This document shows, piece after piece, positions 1-9,086 of a DNA stretch of 64,000 bases. Origin of the DNA: Nocardia vinacea. GTDB taxonomy: Bacteria; Actinomycetota; Actinomycetes; Mycobacteriales; Mycobacteriaceae. The position numbers were made by a program, and so were the translations under genes. The number at the start of each line of letters is the position of its first letter. Position 1 is the stretch's first letter. Below the pieces are notes generated by a model. It made no database searches. It was not told the DNA's origin and worked only from the letters and a program-made list of their open reading frames with translations. The stretch spans positions 3,844,001-3,908,000 of the forward strand of contig NZ_CP109149.1 in NCBI RefSeq assembly GCF_035920345.1, in the 5' to 3' direction.

Positions 1-410
1 TGGACCGCGGCCTTGCCACCGAACTTGTCCACGTAGTACGCCTCGGTGCCGTCCAGAACAGCCAGGTGCACCACCATCTCCGTGCGCACCGACAGGTTGT
101 GCAGGAGCGGGAACGCCGCTGTCCGCAACGCGCCGTGCCCCTCTTCCCGGCCACCGAACCCGAGTGCCCGTTGACCGAGGCCGTAGTCACGACCGTTGCG
201 CTCGAGCCACCGCAGCCGAACCAGTTGTTCCAGGATTCGATGGGTCGTCGAGCGCGGCAGATTGCTGTGTCCGGCGACGTCCTCGAGCGAGAGCCGGATC
301 TGCGGCCCACCGAACGAATCCATGATCAGAGTCATTCGTTCCACCATCGACGGTGGCGACTCTTGCCGTTCGGAGGTGGCGACCGCATTGTCATTCACCA
401 CTGAGGCCAT
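1..410 (-). CDS. IclR-family transcriptional regulator (partial, C-terminus beyond window edge)
   Basis: The first 136 codons run off the window edge. The visible part has an N-terminal winged helix-turn-helix (motif NLPRSTTHRILEQL, about residues 51-64) followed by the start of the IclR effector-binding domain (MVVHLAVLDGTEAYYVDKFGG). It is a close paralogue of the intact regulator at 52503-53396: MVERMTLIM, SFGG, HRIL, LRWLER and VRTEMVVHLAVLDGT are shared almost word for word. It is the last gene of the minus-strand operon starting at 5095, 80 bp after the dehydrogenase, so it probably senses the substrate or an intermediate of cassette A. The ATG at 410 is preceded by an AAGGAGG ribosome-binding site. 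Family assignment is firm; target and effector are inferred. Confidence 0.9.
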   Translation of the reverse strand, partial: MASVVNDNAVATSERQESPPSMVERMTLIMDSFGGPQIRLSLEDVAGHSNLPRSTTHRILEQLVRLRWLERNGRDYGLGQRALGFGGREEGHGALRTAAFPLLHNLSVRTEMVVHLAVLDGTEAYYVDKFGGKAAV

Positions 411-490
411 TGGCCAGCCTCCTTCTTGGAGCTTGAACCTCAGGCGCGAGTGTAGCGAAAGATGGCCGCTCTGTAACGGCGATATCGGAA

Positions 491-1318
491 TTAAGTTTCC
501 TCTTTAAGGCTGATATCGCCGATGTCGATCGGTCCGCCGCAGGCCGCGCCGAGCAGGCCCGAGAAATCGACGCCTGAATCGGTCAATGCGGCTCTGCAGG
601 CGGCGACGTCCTTGTGCAAAAAGGGAGCGACCGCGGCGGCGAAGGATTCGGAGCCGCCGCGGTCTGCGATATAACGCCCGGCCGTCGTACCGCCGCTGCT
701 GATCGCGAGCGCTTCGAGCATTACACCTTCGTCGATCCCAACCCCGCGGCCTAATGTCAGACCTTGCAGGGTCAGCTGCGAGACCGCGGCGAACAGCAGG
801 TTGTTGATCAACTTCACCCGCAGCGCCGACCCCCGTCCACCGGTTTCGATGACGGTTCCGGCGTAGCAATCGACGACCCGACGCGCGATCGAGACATGTT
901 CGGGCGTGCCGCCGAGGAAAACCACCAGCTTGCCCGCACGCACCGCCTCCGGTGTGCCGCTGAATGTCGCGTCCACGACCGCGGCCTGTCCGGTCGGCGC
1001 GAACCGGTCCAGACTGTGCAGCACCTCCGGCGTCCCGGTGGTGTGCGACAGCAGGACCGTGCCGTCGGCCATCGCTGCGACGACTTCGGGCAGCAGGGTG
1101 GATATCTGGTCGTCGCCGAACAAACAGCTGACCACGACATCCGCGGCCGCGATATCCCGGATTCGGTCGACGGGCTCCGCGCCGAGTGCCGCCAGCCGGT
1201 CCCGTACTTCCGGCCGCCGCGCGTACAGCCGGACCCGGTGCCCCGCCGCTAGTAGTCGCTCCACCATCGCCGCACCGATGCGTCCTGCGCCGATGAATCC
1301 GATCGTCAGTGCCGTCAT
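491..1318 (-). CDS. NAD(P)-dependent beta-hydroxyacid dehydrogenase (3-hydroxyisobutyrate dehydrogenase family)
   Basis: A 275-residue protein with the N-terminal Rossmann motif GFIGAGRIGAAM (residues 7-18). The substrate-side motif GGRGSALRVKLINN contains the family's catalytic Lys and the following Asn. Length is slightly short for the family (about 290). Enzymes of this family oxidise beta-hydroxy acids or reduce semialdehydes with NAD(P). The start ATG overlaps the stop of the upstream acyl-CoA synthetase by 4 bp, so translation is probably coupled. Its likely role is handling a hydroxy- or oxo-acid intermediate made by the P450 and synthetase of the same operon; the substrate is unknown. 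Confidence 0.85.
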   Translation of the reverse strand: MTALTIGFIGAGRIGAAMVERLLAAGHRVRLYARRPEVRDRLAALGAEPVDRIRDIAAADVVVSCLFGDDQISTLLPEVVAAMADGTVLLSHTTGTPEVLHSLDRFAPTGQAAVVDATFSGTPEAVRAGKLVVFLGGTPEHVSIARRVVDCYAGTVIETGGRGSALRVKLINNLLFAAVSQLTLQGLTLGRGVGIDEGVMLEALAISSGGTTAGRYIADRGGSESFAAAVAPFLHKDVAACRAALTDSGVDFSGLLGAACGGPIDIGDISLKEET

Positions 1319-2802
1319 GATCGGTTCCGTCGCTCCCGCACGATATCGAGAAGTTCCATCCGGCTCACCTTGCTCGACGGCGTTCGTGGCAGCTGGTCCA
1401 GGACCACGACGTGCACCGGCACTTCGTACGGCAGCAGGTGTGCGCGACAGAGCGCGACGAGTTCATCGCTGTCGGGAGGTATCAGTCCCGGTTCGATTTC
1501 GATCGCGGCCACGGGCACATGTCCGAGCCGAGCGTCGGGCAGTCCGGCCACCGCGGCCTCACGCACCGCCACATGCGACTCCAGCACCCGCTTGACGATC
1601 TCCGGCTGGACCTTGAAGCCACCACGGATGATGGCGTCGTCGGCACGTCCGTCGATCCAGAGGAAGCCATCGACATCGATCCGCGCCAGATCGCTGGTCT
1701 GGACCCACTCTCCGGCGCCTTCCGCGGTCTGCGCGGTGCGGACCTCGAGCCGTCCGGTCGCCCAACCGCCGAGCTCGACGCCATCCTCGCCGGTCACCCG
1801 CAACTCCACGCCAGGAAAGGCGCGACCGGCACTGCCTGCCTTCAGGTCCCACCACTGTTCGTGCAGCGCCAGCGTCCAGCCGGCCACCGCGCCCGCGAAT
1901 TCGGTTGCCCCATAGGTCATGAGCACCGGGATGCCATACGTGCGAAAGAAGGAGTCCGCCAACTCTTTCGGGCACGGCGCGGTCCCGGAGGTGACGACCT
2001 GCAGGCTCGCCAGTCGCTCTCGCGACACCCCGGAATCGAGCACGGCCCGCAGTGCCGCGGGCACCAGGCTCACGGCCCGCAACCGATGCCGCTCCACGGC
2101 GCTTACCCATGGTTCCAAGACGAACTTGGGCATGAGAATCATCCGCCGCCCCATGGCGAGGCAGGCCAGTGCCCGCCACAGGCCGCCGATATGCACGAGC
2201 GGCGCGTTCACCAGTACCGCTGACCGGGACAGCAACCGGTCTCCCCGCGCCGTCTGCCCACCGGAAGTCAGCGCCTGATCCAACTGCTCGGTGCGCAGAT
2301 GCACCCGCTTGGGCACACCGGTCGTCCCCGAGGTCAGCATTTCCACGACGGTTCCCGGATTGGTCACGGCGGAGGCACGGACCTGGCCGCCCATTCGCCG
2401 CACCGAGCCGTCGTCCCGCAGTTCCAGGGCGATACCGGCGGCCGTGGCGGCATCGAGCACGCCGTCACGGGCGAGCAGCTCGGATCCGCACACGACCGCG
2501 GGCAGATCACACGCGATGATGTCGGCGGCCAGCCGCGGCGCCGGCTGCAGCGGAGCGAGCAGCACGACGCATCGACCGGACGCGATCAGCGCGGCGACCA
2601 CCGCGACATGTTCGGGCCGGTTCTCCAGGACCACACCGACTCGGGAGCCCGCACCTAGACCGGCGGATTCCAGCGCATCGACGACCGAGCGCGCAGTCGC
2701 CTGGATCCGCCCCCAGGTCCACCAGATCTCCTCGTGCTCGATCGCTTCGGCGTCGGCCGGAGCCTCGGCAAGCAGCCGGGTCAGCTGGTCGCGAATTCCC
2801 AC
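1315..2802 (-). CDS. AMP-dependent acyl-CoA synthetase (FadD-like)
   Basis: Class I adenylate-forming enzyme with the AMP-binding loop LTSGTTGVPK, the adenine-site motif MTYGATEFAG, the hinge region DLARIDVDGFLWIDGRADD and the C-terminal catalytic Lys region PRTPSSKVSRMELL. It would activate a carboxylic acid to the CoA thioester through an acyl-AMP. I chose the GTG at 2802 because GAAAGG lies 10 bp upstream; an in-frame ATG at 2862 would add 20 residues but has no good ribosome-binding site. It lies between a P450 (80 bp upstream) and the dehydrogenase (4 bp overlap). Substrate is unknown; context suggests an acid derived from a ring or side chain. Confidence 0.9.
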   Translation of the reverse strand: MGIRDQLTRLLAEAPADAEAIEHEEIWWTWGRIQATARSVVDALESAGLGAGSRVGVVLENRPEHVAVVAALIASGRCVVLLAPLQPAPRLAADIIACDLPAVVCGSELLARDGVLDAATAAGIALELRDDGSVRRMGGQVRASAVTNPGTVVEMLTSGTTGVPKRVHLRTEQLDQALTSGGQTARGDRLLSRSAVLVNAPLVHIGGLWRALACLAMGRRMILMPKFVLEPWVSAVERHRLRAVSLVPAALRAVLDSGVSRERLASLQVVTSGTAPCPKELADSFFRTYGIPVLMTYGATEFAGAVAGWTLALHEQWWDLKAGSAGRAFPGVELRVTGEDGVELGGWATGRLEVRTAQTAEGAGEWVQTSDLARIDVDGFLWIDGRADDAIIRGGFKVQPEIVKRVLESHVAVREAAVAGLPDARLGHVPVAAIEIEPGLIPPDSDELVALCRAHLLPYEVPVHVVVLDQLPRTPSSKVSRMELLDIVRERRNRS

Positions 2803-2881
2803 GTGGGTAATGCCTTTCGACGGTCCGAGTCCCACTCGGCGTGAATATGGTCGTATCGTCATGCACCGGCCCGGCCGTGGT

Positions 2882-4084
2882 TCACCACTCGAGGCGCAGG
2901 GACATCAGGCCGTACATGTTTCCGGTCTGCTCGAGCTGCTGTCCCGGGGCGATCCGGTAGTCCGGAATTCGCTTGTGCCACTCCTCCATCGCGACATTCA
3001 GCTCCAGTCGAGCCAGGTGCGAGCCCAAGCAGCGGTGCGGTCCCGAACCGAAGGCGATGTGGTTGTTCGTGGTGCGCTGCAGATCCACCTCGAGCGGATT
3101 GTCGAACCGCTCGGCGTCCCGGTTGCTCACCGCGAGCGGCAGCATCACCATGTCCCCTGACTTCACCGGACAGCCGCCGATCTCGGTGTCCCGCATTGCC
3201 TTTCGTGCCGGAATGACGAACGAATAGACACGCAGGACTTCCTCGACGCCATTGGCGATCAGCGACGGGTCGGCGACGATGGCCGCGCGATCCTCGTGGT
3301 GCGCGGCGAAGTGGTACATGGCCCAGCCGATGGCGATGGGGACCGTGTCGAAGCCCGCCTGGAACATCAGGATGCAGAACGCGTGCATATCGGCGTCGCT
3401 GAGCAGCTCGCCATCGATCCGCCAGCTCATCATGCGCGACAGCAGATCATCGCGCGGCGCGTCGCGACGCAGCGCGATCTGCTCTTCGAAATAGGCCGAC
3501 GCGGCGGCCATCGCGGCAAGTTGCCGACGGTGGTCGGGATCCTCGGCGTGCGGCAGGTGCAGCATCTCGTGCACCCATTCCAGGAATTGGTCCAGGTCCT
3601 GCTCGGGCAGGCCCATCAGCCGCATGAAGATCAGGGTCGGGAACCTGCGCGCGAACTCGTCGAGGACGTCCGCGCCACCCTTGGGCAGCAGCCGGTCGAT
3701 CATGTCCGCCGCGATCTTCCGGATCTCCGGCTCGCGGGTAGCGACCCACTTGGGCCCGAACTCGCCGCCCAACAGCCGCCGCCACTTGGTGTGCAGCGGC
3801 GGATCCAGCATCTCGGGAATCCACAGGAACTTCGGATTCGGCTCGAGGACCGTCACCGAGGTGCTGGAGAACGTCCGCCAGTCCTGTAGCGCCTCTTGGA
3901 TCGCCTGGCCGTCCGTGATGACCCAATAACCCTGTGCGACAGTGCTTCTGAACGCGGAGTGGGTGCTGGCGAGTTGATCCCACTGCTCATGATGGCTCAG
4001 CAGTGAACCGGATAGTCGATTGTCGAAATAGTAAGCAGGCACACCCTCATGGGTGCCTTTGGACTCGAGTGTCATGCTGATCAC
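2882..4084 (-). CDS. cytochrome P450
   Basis: A 400-residue soluble bacterial P450. It shows the I-helix motif FQAGFDT, the K-helix E-x-x-R (EEVLRVYS) and the heme loop FGSGPHRCLGSHLA with Cys at about 352. The I-helix motif is AGFDT rather than the common AG(x)ET/DT form with Thr-Thr; the oxygen-activating Thr is still present. It lies 15 bp downstream of the extradiol dioxygenase, so they are cotranscribed. No ferredoxin is next to it; the 3Fe-4S ferredoxin at 23607 could serve. GTG at 4084 has GAGAGG only 4 bp away; the ATG at 4075 is an alternative start. Substrate unknown, probably a terpenoid or steroid-like hydrocarbon from context. Confidence 0.93.
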   Translation of the reverse strand: MISMTLESKGTHEGVPAYYFDNRLSGSLLSHHEQWDQLASTHSAFRSTVAQGYWVITDGQAIQEALQDWRTFSSTSVTVLEPNPKFLWIPEMLDPPLHTKWRRLLGGEFGPKWVATREPEIRKIAADMIDRLLPKGGADVLDEFARRFPTLIFMRLMGLPEQDLDQFLEWVHEMLHLPHAEDPDHRRQLAAMAAASAYFEEQIALRRDAPRDDLLSRMMSWRIDGELLSDADMHAFCILMFQAGFDTVPIAIGWAMYHFAAHHEDRAAIVADPSLIANGVEEVLRVYSFVIPARKAMRDTEIGGCPVKSGDMVMLPLAVSNRDAERFDNPLEVDLQRTTNNHIAFGSGPHRCLGSHLARLELNVAMEEWHKRIPDYRIAPGQQLEQTGNMYGLMSLRLEW

Positions 4085-4099
4085 GGTTCCTCTCGTTGG

Positions 4100-5095
4100 T
4101 CACAATCCGGCCGACGGTGTGGTCGACAGGAACGCGCCGCCAGGACCGACATCGAGCGCCTCGCCGTACCACGTCTGCCCCCACTGCAATTCGGGGATCT
4201 TCCACTCGAGCGCCTGCCAGTCCGGATCCATGATCAGGTACCCGCCGGAGTAGAGCTCGACGCGGTGACCGGAGCCAGGATCGTGGATGTAGAGATACAT
4301 CGCCTGACCGATACCGTGCTTGCCCGGACCGTGCCCGAAGTCGATCTCGAGATCACGGATCTCGTCCGCAGCCCGCAGAATGTCGTGGAAGTTCTCGATA
4401 TTGAACGCCACGTGGTGGAACGCCCCGTTTTTCTCCTCCCCGTTGACACCGATCGCGATGTCGTGCACCTGGGGCGTCACCGACAGCCACGAGGCGAGGA
4501 TGGTTTCCGGGAACTGCGGGATCATCGCGAACTCCCGGCGCTTGAACCCCAACGCATTGCGCAACCAGCCCTCGGCCTGGTTCACCGTAGTCGGACTGCA
4601 CTGCACGTTCAGATGGTCCAGCCGCCGGACGCCGAAGCCGCGGCGGCGTGAAGAGTTGCTGAGCAGTTTCGAGCGCAATTCCGGTGGTGCGACCGGCTTT
4701 TCGATGTCGTAGTACAGCTCGAATGGATGCTCACTACCTGGCACCAGGAAGCGGAGCGCGGTGCCGCGGCCGAGTTCGTGATCGACAGGCAGCTCGACCG
4801 CCTCGATCTCCGCCTCGGTCAGCTGCTTGTGGAACAGCTCGACATCCTGCGGCCGTTTCACCCGGAAGCTGTAACTGTTCACCCGCGCCTCGTCCTGCTG
4901 GGTGAGTACCAGCGAGTGGTGCACCAGTTCCTGGTACCCGCGCAGATAGGCCACACCGTCGGATTCGGCGACCACCTCCATACCCAGCAGGTCCCGGAAG
5001 AACCAGATCGAACGCCGCAGATCCGGCGTCCCCAGGTTCAGGCCACCGGCGTGGGCAATCTGCGGGCCGGGATCGTAGTCGTGCGAACCAGCCAT
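4100..5095 (-). CDS. type I extradiol ring-cleavage dioxygenase (HsaC/BphC-like), cassette A
   Basis: A 331-residue two-domain vicinal oxygen chelate dioxygenase. Putative Fe(II) ligands are His at about 161 (LDHLNVQ), His at about 228 (FHHVAFNI) and Glu at about 280 (GHRVELYSG). Family members cleave catechols next to the hydroxyl pair using O2. It is longer than mycobacterial HsaC (about 300). The start ATG at 5095 has GAAGGAG 6-8 bp upstream; a longer open frame to 5386 is ruled out because similarity to the 49391-50392 paralogue begins exactly here. The two genes are almost identical in DNA over about 190 bp near their 3' ends. It is divergent from the KstD-type gene, sharing a 301-bp promoter region. 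Confidence 0.93.
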   Translation of the reverse strand: MAGSHDYDPGPQIAHAGGLNLGTPDLRRSIWFFRDLLGMEVVAESDGVAYLRGYQELVHHSLVLTQQDEARVNSYSFRVKRPQDVELFHKQLTEAEIEAVELPVDHELGRGTALRFLVPGSEHPFELYYDIEKPVAPPELRSKLLSNSSRRRGFGVRRLDHLNVQCSPTTVNQAEGWLRNALGFKRREFAMIPQFPETILASWLSVTPQVHDIAIGVNGEEKNGAFHHVAFNIENFHDILRAADEIRDLEIDFGHGPGKHGIGQAMYLYIHDPGSGHRVELYSGGYLIMDPDWQALEWKIPELQWGQTWYGEALDVGPGGAFLSTTPSAGL

Positions 5096-5396
5096 GCGAG
5101 CTCTCCTTCGAGTCGGATTGTCCTGCTGGCTGGCAAGTTTGAGCAGGAACCGGGCGCCGGATGCCGGACTTTCCGAACAATGAGACGCACCGGCTTCCGA
5201 CGAGCCGCCGCGGACGGCTCCCCCACCACGACCGGCGCCATCCCGCTCAGCGGAATCCCGCACTCGACCCGACATCGTCGGCCGCACACTCGACGGACCC
5301 TCGATCCCCCATGACCGGTCGCTTCGCTGCCGCACGGTCCGGAGCCGCCGCAACCGACCGCGCGAGCTATCGACACAGCGAAACAAGGAGACAGCA
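5096..5396. promoter_or_regulatory. divergent promoter region of cassette A
   Basis: Non-coding 301 bp between the divergent dioxygenase and KstD-type genes. It contains the palindrome-like site TCCCGC-TCA-GCGGAA at 5241-5255, which recurs in the equivalent region of cassette B and elsewhere in the window. A half-site TTCCGA lies near 5168. Ribosome-binding sites occur at both ends. No small gene is convincing here. Promoter function is inferred from layout. Confidence 0.6.
5241..5255. promoter_or_regulatory. candidate operator TCCCGC-TCA-GCGGAA
   Basis: Inverted repeat of two 6-bp arms around a 3-bp spacer with one mismatch. It belongs to the recurring TTCCGC-N3-GCGGAA set and sits midway between divergent genes. 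An IclR or the PknK-like regulator is a possible binder; this is inference. Confidence 0.5.
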
Positions 5397-7007
5397 ATGC
5401 CCGCTGACCAGGAAACCTACGATGTCGTGGTAGTCGGCTCCGGCGGCGGTGGCCTGATCGGCGCCTATGCGGCCGCCGCCCGTGGGCTGCGCACACTGGT
5501 ACTGGAGAAGACCGCGCTGATCGGTGGCACGACGTCGTATTCCGGTGCGGGACTGTGGTTTCCGGGCAGCGCCCCGATCTCGCGCGCGGGCATCGAGGAT
5601 GATCCCGAGGGCGCCCGCACCTACCTGCGCGACGTTGTCGCCGACAAGTCGCGCGAACCGCTGCAGGACGCCTACCTGCGGACCGCGCCCCAACTGATCG
5701 ATGACCTCGAGCAGAACCCGCTGTTCGGAACCTTCGCCTACCAACCCGTGCCCGAATACTTCTACGGGCGTCCCGGATCGACCGCCACCGGGCGAACCGT
5801 ATTCCCGCAGGAGATTTCGGTCGCCGAACTCGGGGAGCTCGCCCCGCTCATCCGTCGCTCCGTCCCCCAAGAACGCTGGGGTATCGACGAAGGGCCGGTG
5901 CTCGTCGGCGGCCGCGCACTGATCGGCCGGACGCTGAAGGCATTCCTGGCAACGGGCAACGGCTCCTACCTGCTCGAGACCGCCCTCACCGACCTGCTGG
6001 TCGAGGACGGCCGGGTCACCGGTGTGGTGGCGGTCAGCGGCGGCGAGCGCCGCACATTCCGCGCGACCCGCGGCGTAATCCTGGCCGCCGGCGGCTTCGA
6101 GCACAACCGTGAGATGCGCGAGCAGTATTCACCCGTGCCGCTCACCGGCGAATGGTCCCATGGCGCGCCGGAGAACACCGGTGACGCGATCCTGGCCGGC
6201 CGCGCGATCGGCGCGGCCACCGACCTGCTCGACGAGGCCTGGTACGTCCCCGGTGTGGTGCAGCCCGACGGTCGGCCCGTCTTCCATACCGGCACCCGCG
6301 GCGGGATCTGGGTCAATGCCGAGGGCGAGCGCTTCATGAACGAGACGCAGCCCTACGACCGCGCCGGGCACGAAATGGCCCGGCTGCAACGCGATACCGG
6401 TATTACGCACAGCACCGCGTATTGGATATTCGACCACCGGCAGCTCGAACGCGACGGCTTCGGCGGCGACCCGGAGCAGCCGGTGCGTCCGGAGTGGTTC
6501 GCGTCCGCCGCCTTGCGCCGCGCCGACACCCTCGAAGAATTGGCCGAACTGATCGGCGTGCCGCCGGAGAAACTGCGCAAGTCGATCGAGGAGTACAACG
6601 GCTATTCGAAGTCCGGTGTCGACGAGCGTTTCCACCGCGGCGAGGCGCCGTGGGACCAGATGTTCCAGTACATCGTCGGTTACCCGGCCGATCCCCGGCA
6701 GAACTACCTCGTGCCGCTGGCGACCGACCTCGCCAACCCGCTGCTCATCCCCGTCGACACCCCGCCCTACTACGCGGCCACCGTCGTACTGTCCGATATC
6801 GGAACCAAGGGTGGTCTCGTGACCGACGAGCACGCCCGCGTACTCCGCTCGGACGCAACGCCGATCGAAGGTCTCTACGCGACCGGCAACACCATGGCCG
6901 CAATGTCCGGCAGCGCGTACCCCGGCGCCGGAACACCGATCGGTTCGAGTCTCGTCTTCGCCTATCTCGCCGCACTCGACCTCGCCGGTGCCGCATCAAA
7001 CGAATAG
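5397..7007 (+). CDS. FAD-dependent 3-ketosteroid-delta1-dehydrogenase-like flavoprotein, cassette A
   Basis: A 536-residue flavoprotein of the succinate dehydrogenase/fumarate reductase-KstD superfamily. The N-terminal dinucleotide motif is VVVGSGGGGLIGAYAA, followed by the FAD loop GGTTSYSGAGLW. The C-terminal KstD signature PPYYAATVVLSDIGTKGG carries the Tyr and Gly that bind the 3-keto group in known KstDs, then ARVL, GLYATGN and YPGAGTPIG. Such enzymes remove hydrogens from C1-C2 of a 3-keto ring. A strong AAGGAG ribosome-binding site precedes the ATG. It is divergent from the extradiol dioxygenase and followed 9 bp later by a small gene. It is closely paralogous to 50642-52243. Exact substrate uncertain; an enone other than a steroid is possible. 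Confidence 0.88.
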   Translation: MPADQETYDVVVVGSGGGGLIGAYAAAARGLRTLVLEKTALIGGTTSYSGAGLWFPGSAPISRAGIEDDPEGARTYLRDVVADKSREPLQDAYLRTAPQLIDDLEQNPLFGTFAYQPVPEYFYGRPGSTATGRTVFPQEISVAELGELAPLIRRSVPQERWGIDEGPVLVGGRALIGRTLKAFLATGNGSYLLETALTDLLVEDGRVTGVVAVSGGERRTFRATRGVILAAGGFEHNREMREQYSPVPLTGEWSHGAPENTGDAILAGRAIGAATDLLDEAWYVPGVVQPDGRPVFHTGTRGGIWVNAEGERFMNETQPYDRAGHEMARLQRDTGITHSTAYWIFDHRQLERDGFGGDPEQPVRPEWFASAALRRADTLEELAELIGVPPEKLRKSIEEYNGYSKSGVDERFHRGEAPWDQMFQYIVGYPADPRQNYLVPLATDLANPLLIPVDTPPYYAATVVLSDIGTKGGLVTDEHARVLRSDATPIEGLYATGNTMAAMSGSAYPGAGTPIGSSLVFAYLAALDLAGAASNE

Positions 7008-7016
7008 GAGTCGGCC

Positions 7017-7397
7017 ATGACCCGAGTAGCCACACCCACCGAATCGACCCTGTCGGGAAGGTCTTTCCTGCCTGCCACACTCGAGGTCGCGCTGCGTTGT
7101 CCGGCCCGGTCCGACTACATCGAACTGCGCTTCGCGACCTCGGCAGGGTCGTGGCAATGGTGCTTCCCCGAACCACAGCACCGATACGCCGACCCGAGCG
7201 CCGCCACCTCGATCGCGCTGGCATTCGGGCGGTACGGCGCCCAGGCTCATCTGATTCGAGCAGGCGGACTCGGCCCCGCGCTCCCGAGCTCCGCGGCCCT
7301 GCCGCTGATCCTCGCCGACGCCCGAATCCTGGTCGAGCGCCGGCTGATCACCCCCGGTTTGTTGGCAACTCCAGTTAGTAAAGGGCCTGCCGCATAG
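7017..7397 (+). CDS. small conserved-looking protein of unknown function downstream of KstD-type gene
   Basis: A 126-residue protein with no motif I recognise. It has an AGGAG ribosome-binding site 7 bp before the ATG and starts 9 bp after the flavoprotein stop, so it is cotranscribed. No signal peptide or membrane segment is evident; Trp pairs (SWQWCF) and a single Cys lie near residue 50. The equivalent place in cassette B has no such gene. It could be a substrate-binding or accessory protein, but nothing in the sequence shows this. Confidence 0.6.
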   Translation: MTRVATPTESTLSGRSFLPATLEVALRCPARSDYIELRFATSAGSWQWCFPEPQHRYADPSAATSIALAFGRYGAQAHLIRAGGLGPALPSSAALPLILADARILVERRLITPGLLATPVSKGPAA

Positions 7398-7430
7398 AAA
7401 TCCAACGCAGTCCTCGTGCGGGTTCAGGGC

Positions 7431-8270
7431 TCAGGACTCAGCCCGTCTTTCGAGCGCGTTGCGGATGAGTTCTCGGGCTGCCTCGCCGGTCACCGATTGA
7501 CCGGCGAGGATATCGAATGTCCGATGGTATACCTTGATCTCTCGCGGCTGCGTAATGTTCAGCTCCGCCGCGATGCCTTCAACCAAGACCATTTTGGAAT
7601 CGAACATCAAGAAACTAGTTGTAGCCGTTTCGAATGGCGCCATGAACGGAATAATCCCGAGCGTTATCCGTGGCATACCTTGAACGGCCAACAATCTATC
7701 CATTTGACCGATCATGGTCTGATCGTCCCCCACAGTGGTGTACAAAGCTTGTTCAGCGATGACGAAATGGAACAAGTGATCGCGCTGGTACAAGATTGCT
7801 TGGCGCTCCATGCGCTTGGACACGCCCTGATCCAAGTCATCGGGTATCTGCTGGAATTCGATAACCTTCCGTAAAATCCCGGAAGCATAATCCGCGGTTT
7901 GGAGCAGTCCAGGGATAAGGACTGGTTCATACCATCGGAGTATGCGTGCCTCGGATTCCCATTTGATCGAAGCTTGTTGCCGCCGCTTGGTGCCGGTACC
8001 GAGAATCTTTCGCCATTCGAGGTACGCGGAGTCTATGTTTTGCCGGGTAGCGAGCAGGTCCGCTAGCTGGTCTTCGGCTTCGCAGTCTCGGCAATACGCG
8101 GATATATCATCATGCGATGGCTTGATTCTGCCGTATTCGATTTTTGAAACTTTGCTAGGGTCCCAACCGTTACGGCGTGCGAGTTCAGCGCCCGACAAGT
8201 GGGCGGTAAAGCGAATCTCTCGAAGACGTGCCCCGAGAGATTCGCGTTGCTGGTGTACAGAATCGGTCAC
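7431..8270 (-). CDS. XRE-family helix-turn-helix regulator with DUF5753-type C-terminal domain
   Basis: A 279-residue protein. An N-terminal XRE helix-turn-helix (GARLREIRFTAHLSGAELAR, then WDPSKVSKIEYGRIKPS, residues 13-51) is joined to the long C-terminal domain typical of actinobacterial DUF5753 regulators (WYEPVLIPGLLQTADYA; LAVQGMPRITLGIIPF). The start overlaps the DUF6879 gene by 4 bp. This pairing is very common in Nocardia and Streptomyces, where such regulators sit next to small partner proteins. Base composition is visibly less GC-rich than the flanking catabolic genes, in keeping with an accessory patch. DNA target unknown. Confidence 0.9.
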   Translation of the reverse strand: MTDSVHQQRESLGARLREIRFTAHLSGAELARRNGWDPSKVSKIEYGRIKPSHDDISAYCRDCEAEDQLADLLATRQNIDSAYLEWRKILGTGTKRRQQASIKWESEARILRWYEPVLIPGLLQTADYASGILRKVIEFQQIPDDLDQGVSKRMERQAILYQRDHLFHFVIAEQALYTTVGDDQTMIGQMDRLLAVQGMPRITLGIIPFMAPFETATTSFLMFDSKMVLVEGIAAELNITQPREIKVYHRTFDILAGQSVTGEAARELIRNALERRAES

Positions 8271-8776
8271 GGCGTGACGTACTCCGAATAAGGTACAGCC
8301 AAAGACCGGAACCGTTCTTTTAGCCCTTGACAGTAAGCGGCAATGTGCGGGTCGGTGGTTACCGCCCCGTACCAGCCCCCGAACTCTCCGAATGCGGAGA
8401 ATATGACCAGCTCGTCATCGAACAGCCAGAAATCGTCCGGTGGAACTTCCCCGGCGTCGTGCCGGGGCAGGTACCGGATGTCCTCCCCAGCCTTGGTGTT
8501 GAGTTCGGCTGCGGCCATAGAGAATCGGGTGTAGTCGGTGTGTGGCTCCGTGACAATACGAACCCGCGTAACCGCTACTCCCCGGCCGGTCGTTTCCTGT
8601 ATCAGGTTCGTCCAGTCCTGGAACCAGGCGTAGTCATCTGGTTCACCCGCGAGGAACCTCCGCAGTGGTTCGTTCTCGTACGGCTCGGCATAGGAGTCGA
8701 GCACTTCGAGATGGAACGCTTCCCGCTTGCAGGTCCGGAGCAGATCCGGAAAACCCTCATCGGGCACTAGCCGCAC
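8267..8776 (-). CDS. DUF6879-family protein
   Basis: A 169-residue protein with the features of the DUF6879 family: AFHLEVLDSYAEPYENEPLRRFLAGEP near the N-terminus, then RVRIVTEPHTDYTRFS, GEDIRYLPR and DFWLFDDE. The family has no established biochemical activity and almost always accompanies XRE-DUF5753 regulators, as here. It overlaps the regulator by 4 bp and the upstream small gene by 20 bp, forming a three-gene operon. Confidence 0.85.
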   Translation of the reverse strand: MRLVPDEGFPDLLRTCKREAFHLEVLDSYAEPYENEPLRRFLAGEPDDYAWFQDWTNLIQETTGRGVAVTRVRIVTEPHTDYTRFSMAAAELNTKAGEDIRYLPRHDAGEVPPDDFWLFDDELVIFSAFGEFGGWYGAVTTDPHIAAYCQGLKERFRSLAVPYSEYVTP

Positions 8777-9086
8777 CGTAGAACGTCCTTTCTAGCTTCG
8801 GGACCTCGATAGCCGTTTCATCGTCGGCCAGGTCGAGCCGACTCAGTGTCTCGTCATCCGTGATCGGTCGACCGGTCAGCCGGAACGTACCCCGGCCGGT
8901 GTCGGTCAAGGTCGCACCGATGAACGTATCCGGCTCCAAAAAGCCGAGCAGTAGGTGAGGCAGCTCAACGGTATCGGTCCGGTCTGTCTTCCATGCTTGG
9001 ACGACGTACCCGCCAGGGTCGTTCACCAGCAACGTAGGGCATCCGTTGTTGGTGCTTCCGCCTTTGCCTAGAAAACGTAACGACAT
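8757..9086 (-). CDS. hypothetical protein, first gene of the XRE/DUF6879 trio
   Basis: A 109-residue acidic protein without recognised motifs. It starts MSLRFLGKGGSTNNGCPTL and has a beta-rich look (repeated short V/L/T stretches). An AGGGAGG ribosome-binding site lies upstream of the ATG. It overlaps the DUF6879 gene by 20 bp. Proteins of this size with an N-terminal GxGGSxxNGCPTLY-like motif commonly precede DUF6879 genes in actinomycetes; that is family knowledge recalled, not tested here. Confidence 0.75.
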   Translation of the reverse strand: MSLRFLGKGGSTNNGCPTLLVNDPGGYVVQAWKTDRTDTVELPHLLLGFLEPDTFIGATLTDTGRGTFRLTGRPITDDETLSRLDLADDETAIEVPKLERTFYGAASAR